Positions 27,436 through 34,501 of a stretch of 64,000 nt of DNA are shown piece by piece (the stretch's first letter is position 1; each line of letters begins with the position of its first letter). The stretch spans positions 1 to 64,000 of the forward strand of contig NZ_CP014674.1 of NCBI RefSeq assembly GCF_001787335.1, in the 5' to 3' direction. The DNA comes from Kozakia baliensis. GTDB lineage: Bacteria > Pseudomonadota > Alphaproteobacteria > Acetobacterales > Acetobacteraceae. The translations under genes were made by a program, and so were the position numbers. The notes beneath the pieces were generated by a model, which saw nothing but the letters and a program-made list of their open reading frames with translations, ran no database searches and had not been told where the DNA came from.

Positions 27436-27464
27436 TTGCGGAGGGGGCGGCCGAGCGCTATAGC
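27436..27464 (+). promoter_or_regulatory. Likely sigma-70 promoter of tRNA-Pro
   Basis: TTGCGG and TATAGC are separated by exactly 17 bases and end 14 bases before the tRNA. The spacer is GC-rich, including GAGCGC next to the -10 box, as is common for stringently controlled stable-RNA promoters. Confidence 0.5.
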
Positions 27465-27478
27465 CCCTTCCGTCGGTT

Positions 27479-27555
27479 CGGAGTGTAGCTCAGCCTGGTA
27501 GAGCACTGTGTTCGGGACGCAGGGGCCGGAGGTTCGAATCCTCTCACTCCGACCA
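27479..27555 (+). tRNA. tRNA-Pro (anticodon CGG)
   Basis: A complete cloverleaf can be drawn. The acceptor stem CGGAGTG pairs with CACTCCG, the D arm has GCTC/GAGC, and the anticodon stem CTGTG/CGCAG encloses the loop TTCGGGA, giving anticodon CGG (codon CCG). The T arm contains GTTCGAATC, and the discriminator A and an encoded CCA end the gene. The first base pair C-G is characteristic of bacterial tRNA-Pro. It is the only tRNA in the window. Confidence 0.97.
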
Positions 27556-27594
27556 AAGACAAACCAACCCGCTTGCTGATAGTGGCTTGGATGT

Positions 27595-27816
27595 CTAGTC
27601 ACCGACCGGCAAAATAATCCTTAAAAATTGGAATTGATCTTCCGAGATTGTGTCAGCTTTCTCTGAATTGCCTTTGAGCATTTCCCAAACAGGGTTGTCA
27701 TGCGCCGCATCGGGTTGTTCTTTCGAAAAAGAACCTGTTTTCTGAGGCTTACGTGGGCAATCCATAAAAAGGGCGGCTTTGCGTTTGGTCGATTGCCTTA
27801 CGATATTGGAAGCCAT
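27595..27816 (-). CDS. Hypothetical 73-residue protein, uncertain
   Basis: An open frame opposite to glsA fills the space between it and tRNA-Pro. The product is hydrophilic, with a basic N-terminal third (SNIVRQSTKRKAA) and an acidic, aromatic-containing C-terminal part (DNPVWEMLKGNSEKAD). Amino-acid composition looks like a real protein rather than a shadow, as there is no gene opposite for most of its length. The ribosome site is weak (AAGGA 18 bases upstream), and an internal ATG giving 56 residues is possible. I recognise no family. Its 5' end abuts the glsA start in a head-to-head arrangement. Confidence 0.4.
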   Translation of the reverse strand: MASNIVRQSTKRKAALFMDCPRKPQKTGSFSKEQPDAAHDNPVWEMLKGNSEKADTISEDQFQFLRIILPVGD

Positions 27817-27818
27817 GA

Positions 27819-28760
27819 ATGACGCTGACAGCGATCCTTGAAGACATTGCGGATGAATTTCGCGACGTTTCGGAACGTGGCGTCGTGGCGAATTACATCC
27901 CACCGCTGGCCTGCGTGGACCCGACGAAATTCGGCATGGCGGTGGTCGAAGCCGATGGGCAGATTCATACCGTCGGCGATGCCGATGAAGCCTTCTCGAT
28001 CCAAAGTATTTCGAAGATTTTCGGCCTGACATTGGCGCTGGACGCGATCGGCGATGCGCTTTGGACACGCGTGCGACAGGAGCCGTCGGGCAGTGCTTTC
28101 AATTCCATCGTGCAGTTGGAAAGCGAATACGGCATTCCGCGCAATCCGTTCATCAACGCAGGCGCGCTTGTGGTGTCGGATGTGCTGGTTTCCCATTATG
28201 GCGTGCAAGAGGCGCAGCAGAAAATTCTCGATCTCGTGCGGCCTCTCACGCGGGATGCGAAGAACATCGTCATCGATCGCAACGTGGCGCTTCAGGAGAA
28301 AGAAACGGGATTCCGCAACGCCGCGCTCGTCAATTACATGCGCACGTACAACAACATCGAAAACCCGATCGAGAAAACGCTCGAACTCTATTTCCATCAA
28401 TGCGCGCTGACCATGTCCTGCCATCAATTAGCGGAAGTGGGCGCATACCTCATGACAGGCAGTTGGAACCCGATAACGGGGCGGCAGGTCACCTCTACAC
28501 TGCATGCCCGCACCATCATGGCGCTTATGATGATGTGCGGGCATTATGACGCATCAGGCTCCTTCGCCATCCGGGTCGGGCTGCCTGGAAAATCCGGCGT
28601 CGGTGGCGGTATCCTCGCCATCGCGCCGGGGGTCGCATCGGTTGCGGTGTGGTCTCCAGGATTGAACGAATATGGGAATTCGCTTCTGGGGACGCGCGCG
28701 CTGGAACGCCTCGTTCAGCGCACCGGCTGGTCCGTTTTCAATGCGTATCACATGAAATAG
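27819..28760 (+). CDS. glsA: Glutaminase (serine-dependent, GlsA type)
   Basis: The 313-residue enzyme hydrolyses glutamine to glutamate and ammonia. It shows the beta-lactamase-like catalytic SxxK in [10 protein letters not shown], then NPFINAGAL, the YYxxCS-like region with [21 protein letters not shown], and the C-terminal [15 protein letters not shown] loop, all standard for GlsA. Length (about 310) agrees. Another ATG four bases upstream is out of frame. Ammonia release at the cost of glutamine supports acid tolerance in other bacteria, a fitting but unproven role in an acid producer. Confidence 0.95.
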   Translation: MTLTAILEDIADEFRDVSERGVVANYIPPLACVDPTKFGMAVVEADGQIHTVGDADEAFSIQSISKIFGLTLALDAIGDALWTRVRQEPSGSAFNSIVQLESEYGIPRNPFINAGALVVSDVLVSHYGVQEAQQKILDLVRPLTRDAKNIVIDRNVALQEKETGFRNAALVNYMRTYNNIENPIEKTLELYFHQCALTMSCHQLAEVGAYLMTGSWNPITGRQVTSTLHARTIMALMMMCGHYDASGSFAIRVGLPGKSGVGGGILAIAPGVASVAVWSPGLNEYGNSLLGTRALERLVQRTGWSVFNAYHMK

Positions 28761-28778
28761 GGCGCTTTCCGAGCGGCG

Positions 28779-28937
28779 CTAAGCCAGCATGAAATAGGCG
28801 GGATGCATCAGGAAAGCCTGGCTCGCCGTATCATGAACATGCTCGTGCACGTTGATGCGATACAGGGTAAAGGCAACGATGATCGCCGCGATCACGGCGA
28901 TGATGATAACCGTTTTGCTTAAGGCGCTGCGTTCCAT
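28779..28937 (-). CDS. 52-residue single-span membrane protein
   Basis: The minus strand has GGGAGAGGAG some seven bases before an ATG opening a 52-codon frame. Residues 8-26 (KTVIIIAVIAAIIVAFTLY) are a typical membrane span; the C-terminal half is His-rich (HEHVHD, MHPAYFM) and probably periplasmic. I know no named family for it. It is unlinked to a larger gene: glsA ends 18 bases beyond on the opposite strand. The strong ribosome site and clean topology make coding likely. The histidines suggest metal or proton sensing, which is speculation. Confidence 0.65.
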   Translation of the reverse strand: MERSALSKTVIIIAVIAAIIVAFTLYRINVHEHVHDTASQAFLMHPAYFMLA

Positions 28938-29027
28938 GACACGGCTCCTCTCCCTAACGCTGCGCGATTGCAGCGATAGGGAGAAGAGCGCGCCGACGTG
29001 ACGAAAAGTTCACATAAAAAAGAATAA

Positions 29028-29216
29028 TTACGAAAAGCTACGCGCCAAGTCCGCAATCGCATCCATCTTGTCGGCAGCCATGGCGACGGTTTCGTAAGCC
29101 GTGTTGTTAGTCGGCATATCGTGCAAGGCGCGCTGTAAATCTGATCGCACTTCAGAAATCAGGTTCTGCAATTCGGTCTGCACTTCACTTTCGTGATCGT
29201 CATAATCTGAATTCAT
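29028..29216 (-). CDS. 62-residue acidic helical protein coupled to the SRAP gene
   Basis: The product is strongly acidic and appears wholly helical (EVQTELQNLISEVRSDLQR, then AADKMDAIADLARSF). No signal or membrane segment is seen. Its ATG overlaps the SRAP stop in an ATGA junction, so its translation depends on that gene. I recognise no family. Being coupled to a DNA-damage protein suggests, without proof, a small accessory or regulatory partner. Confidence 0.65.
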   Translation of the reverse strand: MNSDYDDHESEVQTELQNLISEVRSDLQRALHDMPTNNTAYETVAMAADKMDAIADLARSFS

Positions 29217-29875
29217 GAAAGACCAATCCTTTCCAGAAGATCTTCGCCGTTCGACTGTGGCGTGTTGACGCGGGCGCTGACGGGCCAGAATTCAAGAACC
29301 TCTTGCCGTGGCGCATGGAGAAAATTCGCCGCGACGTCACGTGGCGCGGTTAGCCAATCTTCCCATTTATCGGCCTCGATGCAAACCGGCATCCGATCGT
29401 GAATGGTGGCTATGTCTCCTTTCGCCTGTGTCGTGACGATGGCGAAGCTATGGAGGACATCCCCCTCATGCTCCCAATTTTCCCAGATTCCCGCCAAGGC
29501 CAACGGTTGCCGGTCTTGGCGCGCAAAGGCATAGGGTTGTTTGTGGCCTTTGATGCGCTGCCATTCGTAATAGGCCGTGGCGGGAATCAGACAGCGGCGA
29601 GCGCGGAAGGCCGCCCAAAACATGCCGTTCGTCGCTACCGTTTCGGCGCGGGCGTTGATCGGGCGGCGCTCCATGTTCTTGGCCCAGTGCGGCACGAGAC
29701 CCCAGAGCATCAAATCCAAATGGCGCCGCCCACTTTTACTGTCCGCCCAAATAACCGGGGCGGGTTGCCCCGGGGCGACATTCCAAGATGGTAGCCAGTC
29801 CGGCGCGCGGGGCTGCGTCTGAAAAATATCCTGCATGAGAGAGGTCGTCAGAGCGTTGGCGTAGCGTCCGCACAT
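29213..29875 (-). CDS. SRAP-domain protein (YedK/HMCES type)
   Basis: The 220-residue protein has the catalytic Cys2 directly after the initiator Met (MCGRYAN), then WNVAPGQPAPVI with the conserved Asn, NARAETVAT, IPATAYYEW with the active-site Glu and IHDRMPV with the His. SRAP proteins form a covalent thiazolidine crosslink with abasic sites in single-stranded DNA and shield them during replication. All key residues are present, so it should be active. It is followed by a coupled small acidic protein gene. Confidence 0.95.
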   Translation of the reverse strand: MCGRYANALTTSLMQDIFQTQPRAPDWLPSWNVAPGQPAPVIWADSKSGRRHLDLMLWGLVPHWAKNMERRPINARAETVATNGMFWAAFRARRCLIPATAYYEWQRIKGHKQPYAFARQDRQPLALAGIWENWEHEGDVLHSFAIVTTQAKGDIATIHDRMPVCIEADKWEDWLTAPRDVAANFLHAPRQEVLEFWPVSARVNTPQSNGEDLLERIGLS

Positions 29876-29931
29876 AAAATTTTCGGCCGATCGAAGGTTT
29901 TCTGTCCTTTTAAAATAGGGAAACGGCCATG

Positions 29932-30570
29932 TTATTCACCCCCGCCGTTCGTAATCGTGCCACTTTTTGTTCGAGTTAGGCCGACAAAGGGGTGAGGGGG
30001 CTGCGCCTTGGAACAAGCTGCCTCCTGAAAGCCGTGAATTAATTGCGCCACATGAATGTTCAACGCTTCTCGATCCGTCGTTAAGCGGGCGGCCTCGGTG
30101 GTGCGCACAGCATCGCTCTGTGTCAGAAGCGCATCACTGAATGTGACCATCCGCGCCATTTCCGCATCGGGCAGAGAAGATAGCGAGATGAATTGCACAG
30201 GCACGGAAAGTTGTTGCGTTCGGCCACGCGTGGCCTCCGCATTCAGGCCGAAAACCGGCACGGTCGTCAAAGACCCGACGGAAAATTGTCCCGATTGCGT
30301 GAAGGAACCGGAGAGCGCCATCGTAACCGGCCCGCTCACCATTGCAATCAACGGATCGCTGGTTTTCTGGGCGCATTGCAGCGCACGCGTATTGCTGTCG
30401 AAGCGGTTTCTCTGGTCGTCGGTCCAGTCGGCGGCGTGCGATACACCCACGACATGAGCGGCCATCAAATCGTTTTCGACGCCGCTCATAGCCATGCTGA
30501 TCGTCGTGGCCACGGGTGGCGCGCTATGGCAGCCACTCAGGAGCAATGCCGCGAAAATCATGCTCCTCAT
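29932..30570 (-). CDS. Hypothetical lipoprotein downstream of a papain-like peptidase
   Basis: The 212-residue product begins with a short lipoprotein signal (MIFAALLLSGC, lipidated Cys14). The mature part is Thr/Ser/Ala-rich and of mixed structure, with no known domain that I recognise. The start overlaps the peptidase stop by ATGA, so the two are co-translated. It could anchor, inhibit or be the substrate of the peptidase; the sequence does not tell which. Part of a minus-strand block with two other small envelope proteins. Confidence 0.65.
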   Translation of the reverse strand: MRSMIFAALLLSGCHSAPPVATTISMAMSGVENDLMAAHVVGVSHAADWTDDQRNRFDSNTRALQCAQKTSDPLIAMVSGPVTMALSGSFTQSGQFSVGSLTTVPVFGLNAEATRGRTQQLSVPVQFISLSSLPDAEMARMVTFSDALLTQSDAVRTTEAARLTTDREALNIHVAQLIHGFQEAACSKAQPPHPFVGLTRTKSGTITNGGGE

Positions 30571-31325
30571 GATGCGCGCAACTCCGCCAGAAGGGCATTA
30601 ACATCCTCGCATTGCGGGGAGCGCCCTTTGATACCCAGCCAGTTCTGGCGGCTGACCAACCCGTAGGCTTCATCGCAATAGGTTTCGAACCAATCCCACG
30701 TCATGCGCAGGGATTGCCCCCAGGAATTGAAATAGAGCCAATCCTGGTCATAGCCGTGAAGCCAGATGGCATGCCCTCCGGCAATGGTCCGGTCGGCATT
30801 GGTTTGTAAAACCCAGTCACCACCCGTCTGCATGATGTATTGCGGAATCTGAACCCCGATATAGAGGCCGCCGAGTGCCGCAATGGCACGCCGCACATTG
30901 CCGCGTTCGTGCGGTTCGACGCTTCCGAAGCCCGTCAGATAATCGCGCGTCTGGCCGGGGCGGTCGTAACCTTCCTGACGCCAGCGATTAAGCACGTCGA
31001 GTTCGACTGCTCCTTGGTCGGAGGCCGGAACATCGGAACGGTAACCGCTCTGCGCACTGTAATTGCCGAGCACTTGCGCATCGGACAGCATCACGGTGCT
31101 CTGTGCTGCGCTGGTCCAGGAGCGGATCGCACTAGCGACCGAAACCTGGGTGCAGCATCCGATCCGGTCATTGTTCCACATCGGCCATGAGGCGTGAGGG
31201 AGCCAGTTACAGGCGGGAGGAATATCGATCAGCCGCTCGGCCAGGACCGCCCCCAAACGATAAGTGCGCGTGTCGAAGCGCGCTGGCGCTTTGCCGAGCG
31301 CGCGCCGGGAAAAATCGATCGTCAT
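30567..31325 (-). CDS. Papain-like (C1-type) cysteine peptidase, possibly phage-derived
   Basis: The 252-residue protein has the papain order of catalytic residues: Cys57/58 in DRIGCCTQVSVASAIRSW, His185 in GGHAIWLHGYD and Asn200 in YFNSWGQ. The helix after the cysteine and the GGHA and NSWG loops leave little doubt about the fold. There is no signal peptide or recognisable propeptide; the N-terminus has the motif LGKAPARFDTRTYRLG found in bacterial and phage C1-like proteins. I prefer the ATG of MTIDFSRR; a TTG eight codons upstream is the alternative. It is coupled to a lipoprotein gene by ATGA. Confidence 0.75.
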   Translation of the reverse strand: MTIDFSRRALGKAPARFDTRTYRLGAVLAERLIDIPPACNWLPHASWPMWNNDRIGCCTQVSVASAIRSWTSAAQSTVMLSDAQVLGNYSAQSGYRSDVPASDQGAVELDVLNRWRQEGYDRPGQTRDYLTGFGSVEPHERGNVRRAIAALGGLYIGVQIPQYIMQTGGDWVLQTNADRTIAGGHAIWLHGYDQDWLYFNSWGQSLRMTWDWFETYCDEAYGLVSRQNWLGIKGRSPQCEDVNALLAELRAS

Positions 31326-31431
31326 TTCTGGAAATCTCTTTTGTTTCAAATAGGAACGCGCTTCGCATTGCGCGACGTTTCTTCACGCTTTGGCGCATGG
31401 CAGCGTCGATGAAATGCGTGCTGTTGAACGG

Positions 31432-31554
31432 GTGAAAATAAACCGTAAAAAATTAGGGCTGGGTCTGCTATTGGCCGGGAGGCTGGCAGGATGCACATCT
31501 CATTCGCCAGCCGATATGCAAGAAAACGATCTGTCAGACCGGGCGCGCCCATGA
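31432..31554 (+). CDS. Possible 40-residue lipoprotein in the 31350-31666 gap
   Basis: The gap between the two minus-strand block parts contains, on the plus strand, a GTG-started frame (an in-frame ATG lies 18 bases upstream) whose product has a basic n-region, a hydrophobic stretch and a clean lipobox LAGC at residues 18-21, then a short acidic tail ending in DRARP. Such an order is rarely produced by chance, but the ribosome site is weak and no family is known to me. Otherwise this gap shows nothing I can name. Confidence 0.35.
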   Translation: MKINRKKLGLGLLLAGRLAGCTSHSPADMQENDLSDRARP

Positions 31555-31666
31555 TGTCGCGTAGCGCGGATACGCCCGGCCATCAGGCTGGCAACGGAAT
31601 CTGGTCCGCAGTGCTGCATACGGTCCTGCAAATCGGCATGAGCTTCGCCCCCCGATGTTGCGTGTT

Positions 31667-32197
31667 TCAGCCTTTGCCACGCAAAATTGCCAAAGCCTCG
31701 CTTTCGGTCATTTTTCCTTCAGCGTTTAGCGATGAGGGGCGTGCGACAGAGCCGACAAGCGCCTCTATGATCGGCAAGAGAGTATCGATCGCCTGCAAAA
31801 TGATTTGCACGGACGGCGGGAGAGATAATGGTTTGAGAACCGCTTGAATGACATCGATATCGCTGGCGATATCCTGCACCCAATTCTGCCCGATCACGAG
31901 GCTGACGCGATCGCCCAAAGCTGTGGTAATCGCATGTTCCGTGCGTTGAAGCGTGGCCAACGCATCGGAAAAAGCCTGCCGCTGCGCCGTGGAGAGAAGA
32001 TTGCTGAGCGACGATGAAGTCGCCAACGCCGTGACACCTGAGAGAAGCGCCGAACTGTAACGATCCAAATCGCTGACATTTAGGGTCATCGTCACGTCTC
32101 CATGTCCGTCATCGGTCCACGAACATGATGGACATAGAGCCGTCAGCGCCGCGCCCAAAGTGCCGCGCAACGCCATACGTCTTGAAAAATTCTGCAT
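31667..32197 (-). CDS. Tat-exported, probably lipidated hypothetical protein
   Basis: The 176-residue product starts with a twin-arginine signal, SRRMALRGTLGAALTALCPSC, seen in its parts SRRMALRG and TALC/CPSC, giving a likely lipidated cysteine at 22 or 25. The remainder is predominantly helical with leucine/serine repeats (SSLSNLLSTAQRQAF, LQAIDTLLPIIEALVG). No known domain is apparent. The gene lies 24 bases downstream of the small membrane protein gene and in the same direction as the peptidase-lipoprotein pair, from which it is separated by about 340 bases. Confidence 0.6.
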   Translation of the reverse strand: MQNFSRRMALRGTLGAALTALCPSCSWTDDGHGDVTMTLNVSDLDRYSSALLSGVTALATSSSLSNLLSTAQRQAFSDALATLQRTEHAITTALGDRVSLVIGQNWVQDIASDIDVIQAVLKPLSLPPSVQIILQAIDTLLPIIEALVGSVARPSSLNAEGKMTESEALAILRGKG

Positions 32198-32221
32198 TCG
32201 AAATTCTTTTCCAGATAAAAT

Positions 32222-32530
32222 TCAGGGCGTTTTCTTCGTGGCCACGTCGCTTTTCGACCCGACTGAAATTCCTGCCTGATGAACCGCGCTACGCGCCTGA
32301 TCGGCTTGCGCGCGTGGCACCATCAGGCCGGTTTTGCCCACTTGAAGCCGGTTGGTCGCCCAGCCGATATTCAAGGCGATAATGCTGACAATTTGGAAAA
32401 CAGGCGCCCATTTCGATGTGGCCGCAGGAGGACGCACGAAAATCGTCACCACTTTGCAAACGATAACGAGGAGCGCGATAAAAAGCTCATACCGGGCTGG
32501 GATCTCAGCCAGAAAATCTGAGAAATTCAT
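32222..32530 (-). CDS. 102-residue protein with two membrane segments, holin-like in build
   Basis: The product has two hydrophobic helices (about residues 15-33 and 43-58) separated by a short loop (RPPAATSKW) and a polar C-terminal tail. This layout is shared by small phage proteins, including class II holins, and by many unrelated small membrane proteins. It is the first gene of the minus-strand block that contains the papain-like peptidase. The upstream 130 bases hold three stem-loops. I do not recognise the family with certainty. Confidence 0.6.
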   Translation of the reverse strand: MNFSDFLAEIPARYELFIALLVIVCKVVTIFVRPPAATSKWAPVFQIVSIIALNIGWATNRLQVGKTGLMVPRAQADQARSAVHQAGISVGSKSDVATKKTP

Positions 32531-32546
32531 TGGATGTATCCTGAAA

Positions 32547-32574
32547 ATAAAAAAAGCCGCCTGAAAGAGGCAGC
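32547..32574 (-). terminator. Intrinsic terminator on the minus strand with no gene in front
   Basis: Read on the minus strand, GCTGCCT and AGGCGGC (one G-T pair) form a seven-base stem with a CTTTC loop, followed by eight T residues. The next minus-strand gene to the right, hemH, is 600 bases away with an opposite gene in between, so the terminator either ends a short unannotated RNA or acts as an attenuator before the 32222-32530 gene. Confidence 0.65.
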
Positions 32575-32594
32575 CTACGAATAAATATCGGTTG

Positions 32595-32612
32595 ATATGC
32601 TTATTGGCATAT
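32595..32612. repeat. 6-bp inverted repeat ATATGC / GCATAT
   Basis: A short palindrome with a six-base spacer lies midway between two facing terminators. It may be an operator or part of a small RNA; alone it is weak evidence. Confidence 0.3.
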
Positions 32613-32634
32613 TGCCATTAACCTACAGAAACCT

Positions 32635-32656
32635 ACTTGCTGAAGCAAGTTTTTTC
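32635..32656 (+). terminator. Intrinsic terminator on the plus strand with no gene in front
   Basis: ACTTGC and GCAAGT pair around a TGAA loop and six T residues follow. No plus-strand gene ends in the preceding kilobase apart from the doubtful 40-residue lipoprotein, so an unannotated transcript is implied. Confidence 0.6.
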
Positions 32657-32752
32657 CTCCGTTCGGCGTCTGCTTGAAATTTCGACAAAGGAACATATTT
32701 CACGTTATGTCATCGCACGTCGATCAAGCGTGTCGAGAAGGGAACGAAGAAT

Positions 32753-33151
32753 ATGAGCACGAAATTTCGCCATACGATGCTGGCCGTGGGTCTTTTGGCA
32801 GCGGCGCCGATGGCGGGAACAGCCATGGCGGAACCGGGCGGCTGCCTGAAATACGGCGCAGTCGGCGCGGTAGGCGGCCATATGGCGCATCATGGCGTGC
32901 TGGGCGCGGCTGGTGGTTGTGCGACAGGCATGGTCCGCCGTCATGAATACCGCAAAGGCCTGCGGGAGAAGGCGGCATTGTGGGACAAGGAACACCCCGC
33001 CGATCCGAACCAGTCTTGGCTTGAGCGTCATCGCAACGAGAAGACGTATCAGCAAAAAGCTACTTTATGGGACGCCGAGCACCCGTCGAACGCGACGAAT
33101 TCGCCGACCGGCACAAACGCTGGCGCTCCGGCAACGCCGCCCCAGAAGTAA
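32753..33151 (+). CDS. Exported glycine-zipper-like protein with an internal repeat
   Basis: The 132-residue product has a Sec signal (cleavage near AMA|EP, residue 26). The mature N-terminus is rich in Gly/Ala/His (GAVGAVGGHMAHHGVLGAAGG), a glycine-zipper pattern that could insert in or associate with membrane. It is followed by two copies of a motif, KAALWDKEHPAD and KATLWDAEHPSN, 33 residues apart, then a Pro/Thr-rich end. GAAGGGAACG precedes the ATG. I know no function. A nine-base hairpin follows the stop. Confidence 0.65.
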   Translation: MSTKFRHTMLAVGLLAAAPMAGTAMAEPGGCLKYGAVGAVGGHMAHHGVLGAAGGCATGMVRRHEYRKGLREKAALWDKEHPADPNQSWLERHRNEKTYQQKATLWDAEHPSNATNSPTGTNAGAPATPPQK

Positions 33152-33163
33152 AAATAGAACGAA

Positions 33164-33187
33164 GTTGGGCGGTTTATTCCGCCCAAC
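33164..33187. terminator. 9-bp inverted repeat at the convergent ends of 32753-33151 and hemH
   Basis: GTTGGGCGG and CCGCCCAAC pair perfectly around a six-base AT loop. The hemH stop codon lies within the loop. There is only a weak T-run on the plus side (CTTTC); on the minus side a TTTTT stretch follows some ten bases on. Probably a bidirectional terminator. Confidence 0.6.
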
Positions 33188-34199
33188 CTTTCAACGCCTG
33201 GCGTGACAGAGACTCAAGCAAATCCACGGCCGGGGTGCTGTCATTGAGGCAAGGGATCAACGCGAATTCCTCGCCGCCCGCGTGAATAAAAGTCTCGCGA
33301 AGTTCGTTTCCGATTTCGTCCAAAGTCTCGATACAATCGCAAAGAAAGCCCGGCATAATCACAGCGATGCGGTGAATGCCTTGCCCAGGCAGCGCTTCTA
33401 CAAAAGGGGCGGTGTAAGGTTTGATCCATTCCATCGGTCCGAAGCGCGATTGATAGGTCAGCGGCATTTGCTCATCATGGAAATCGAGCGCTTTTCTGAG
33501 CGCGACGATGGTGCGCTCGCATTCCTGAGGATAATTGTCCCCAGCGTTGACGCAGCTTTCCGGTAATCCATGAAAAGAAGCGACGATCATCTGCGGCTTG
33601 AAAGCAAGTCCTTCCAGTGTCTCGCGCACGCTTTTGGCCAGACCCTCGACATAAAGCGGGTGATCGGCAAAAGACGGTACAGTGTGAATCGCAGGCTGAC
33701 GACGCAGGCGCATCAATGCGCGGAAAAGCTGATCGTTGGCGGTGGCGGTGGTGGTCGCGCTATATTGCGGATAGAGTGGCAGAGCGATAACGCGATCGCA
33801 CCCGCGATCCATCAGCTTCGATAAGGCTTCCTGCACCGAAGGTTGGCCATAGCGCATGCCCCATTCAACCGGCGTTTCCGGCCCAAGCCGCTCCGCCAGT
33901 TTCTCGGCCTGGCCACGCGTATAGACGCGCAGAGGGCTCTCGTTCGTCTTCTTATCCCAGATACGGGCATAGGCTTCGCCGCTGCGAAAAGGGCGGCGCG
34001 AGAGGATGGCGGTATGAAGGATAGGCTGCCAGATCGCAGGAGGTGCTTCGATCACGCGGCGATCTGAGAGAAACTCGCGCAGATACCGGCGGACGGAGAA
34101 GTAACCCGTATCGTCCGGCGTGCCGAGATTGATCAGCAACACACCCGTTCGGCCTGAAGCAGGTACGGGAATTCCAGGTGTTTTATGGAAGAATTTCAT
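33174..34199 (-). CDS. hemH: Ferrochelatase HemH
   Basis: The 341-residue enzyme inserts Fe(II) into protoporphyrin IX, the last step of heme synthesis. Family signatures include GVLLINLGTPD at the N-terminus, YPQYSATTT, the catalytic SFHGLPE with the metal-binding His, and PGFLCDCIETLDEI with the conserved Glu. I prefer the ATG of MKFFHKTP because AGGATGAGG sits at the right distance before it; an ATG seven codons upstream lacks a ribosome site. A 39-residue membrane peptide gene lies 47 bases upstream on the same strand. Confidence 0.95.
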   Translation of the reverse strand: MKFFHKTPGIPVPASGRTGVLLINLGTPDDTGYFSVRRYLREFLSDRRVIEAPPAIWQPILHTAILSRRPFRSGEAYARIWDKKTNESPLRVYTRGQAEKLAERLGPETPVEWGMRYGQPSVQEALSKLMDRGCDRVIALPLYPQYSATTTATANDQLFRALMRLRRQPAIHTVPSFADHPLYVEGLAKSVRETLEGLAFKPQMIVASFHGLPESCVNAGDNYPQECERTIVALRKALDFHDEQMPLTYQSRFGPMEWIKPYTAPFVEALPGQGIHRIAVIMPGFLCDCIETLDEIGNELRETFIHAGGEEFALIPCLNDSTPAVDLLESLSRQALKGWAE

Positions 34200-34246
34200 G
34201 CCCTCATCCTGCGCCAGCATAGCGAAAGAGAAAAGGGCATGGCGTT

Positions 34247-34366
34247 CTAGCGGGGCTGGTTACCGCGTTTAATTCGCACCGGGATAGGGCGAGGCGTCGG
34301 CCGCTTGATGGACCCCATCAGCATCAGCGCAACGGTTGCAATGGAAACAGCATCGATAATGGACAT
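34247..34366 (-). CDS. 39-residue small membrane peptide upstream of hemH
   Basis: GGAGCTGACG precedes an ATG that opens a 39-codon frame: a hydrophobic helix (residues 2-19, SIIDAVSIATVALMLMGS) followed by a basic, proline-rich tail (KRPTPRPIPVRIKRG). The clear ribosome site, the positive-inside tail and position in the hemH direction make it a credible gene. It might be an assembly or regulatory peptide for a membrane complex; I recognise no homologue. Confidence 0.6.
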   Translation of the reverse strand: MSIIDAVSIATVALMLMGSIKRPTPRPIPVRIKRGNQPR

Positions 34367-34412
34367 CGTCAGCTCCAGTCAGGCTGCTCGGGGCAGAATC
34401 ATGTCCTGCCCA

Positions 34413-34436
34413 CCTCACTACCTTGGCATAGTGAGG
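34413..34436. terminator. 8-bp hairpin between asd and the small peptide gene
   Basis: CCTCACTA and TAGTGAGG pair around an eight-base loop about 65 bases after the asd stop on the minus strand. No T-run follows, so it is a weak terminator or a processing element. Confidence 0.4.
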
Positions 34437-34501
34437 CAGTTCCGCAACAGGGAAAACTGGGAAATAACAAAGTTGTAATTGTTGACGATGCGTCGATATC
34501 G

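Noticed and set aside
27479-27555. tRNA-Pro as an integration site for the 29.9-32.5 kb block
   Set aside because: No duplicated tRNA 3' end, integrase or recombinase gene is seen, and glsA and SRAP genes lie between.
31346-31552. A 68-codon minus-strand frame upstream of the papain-like peptidase
   Set aside because: No ribosome site, no domain and poor composition; it overlaps the better-looking lipoprotein frame on the plus strand.
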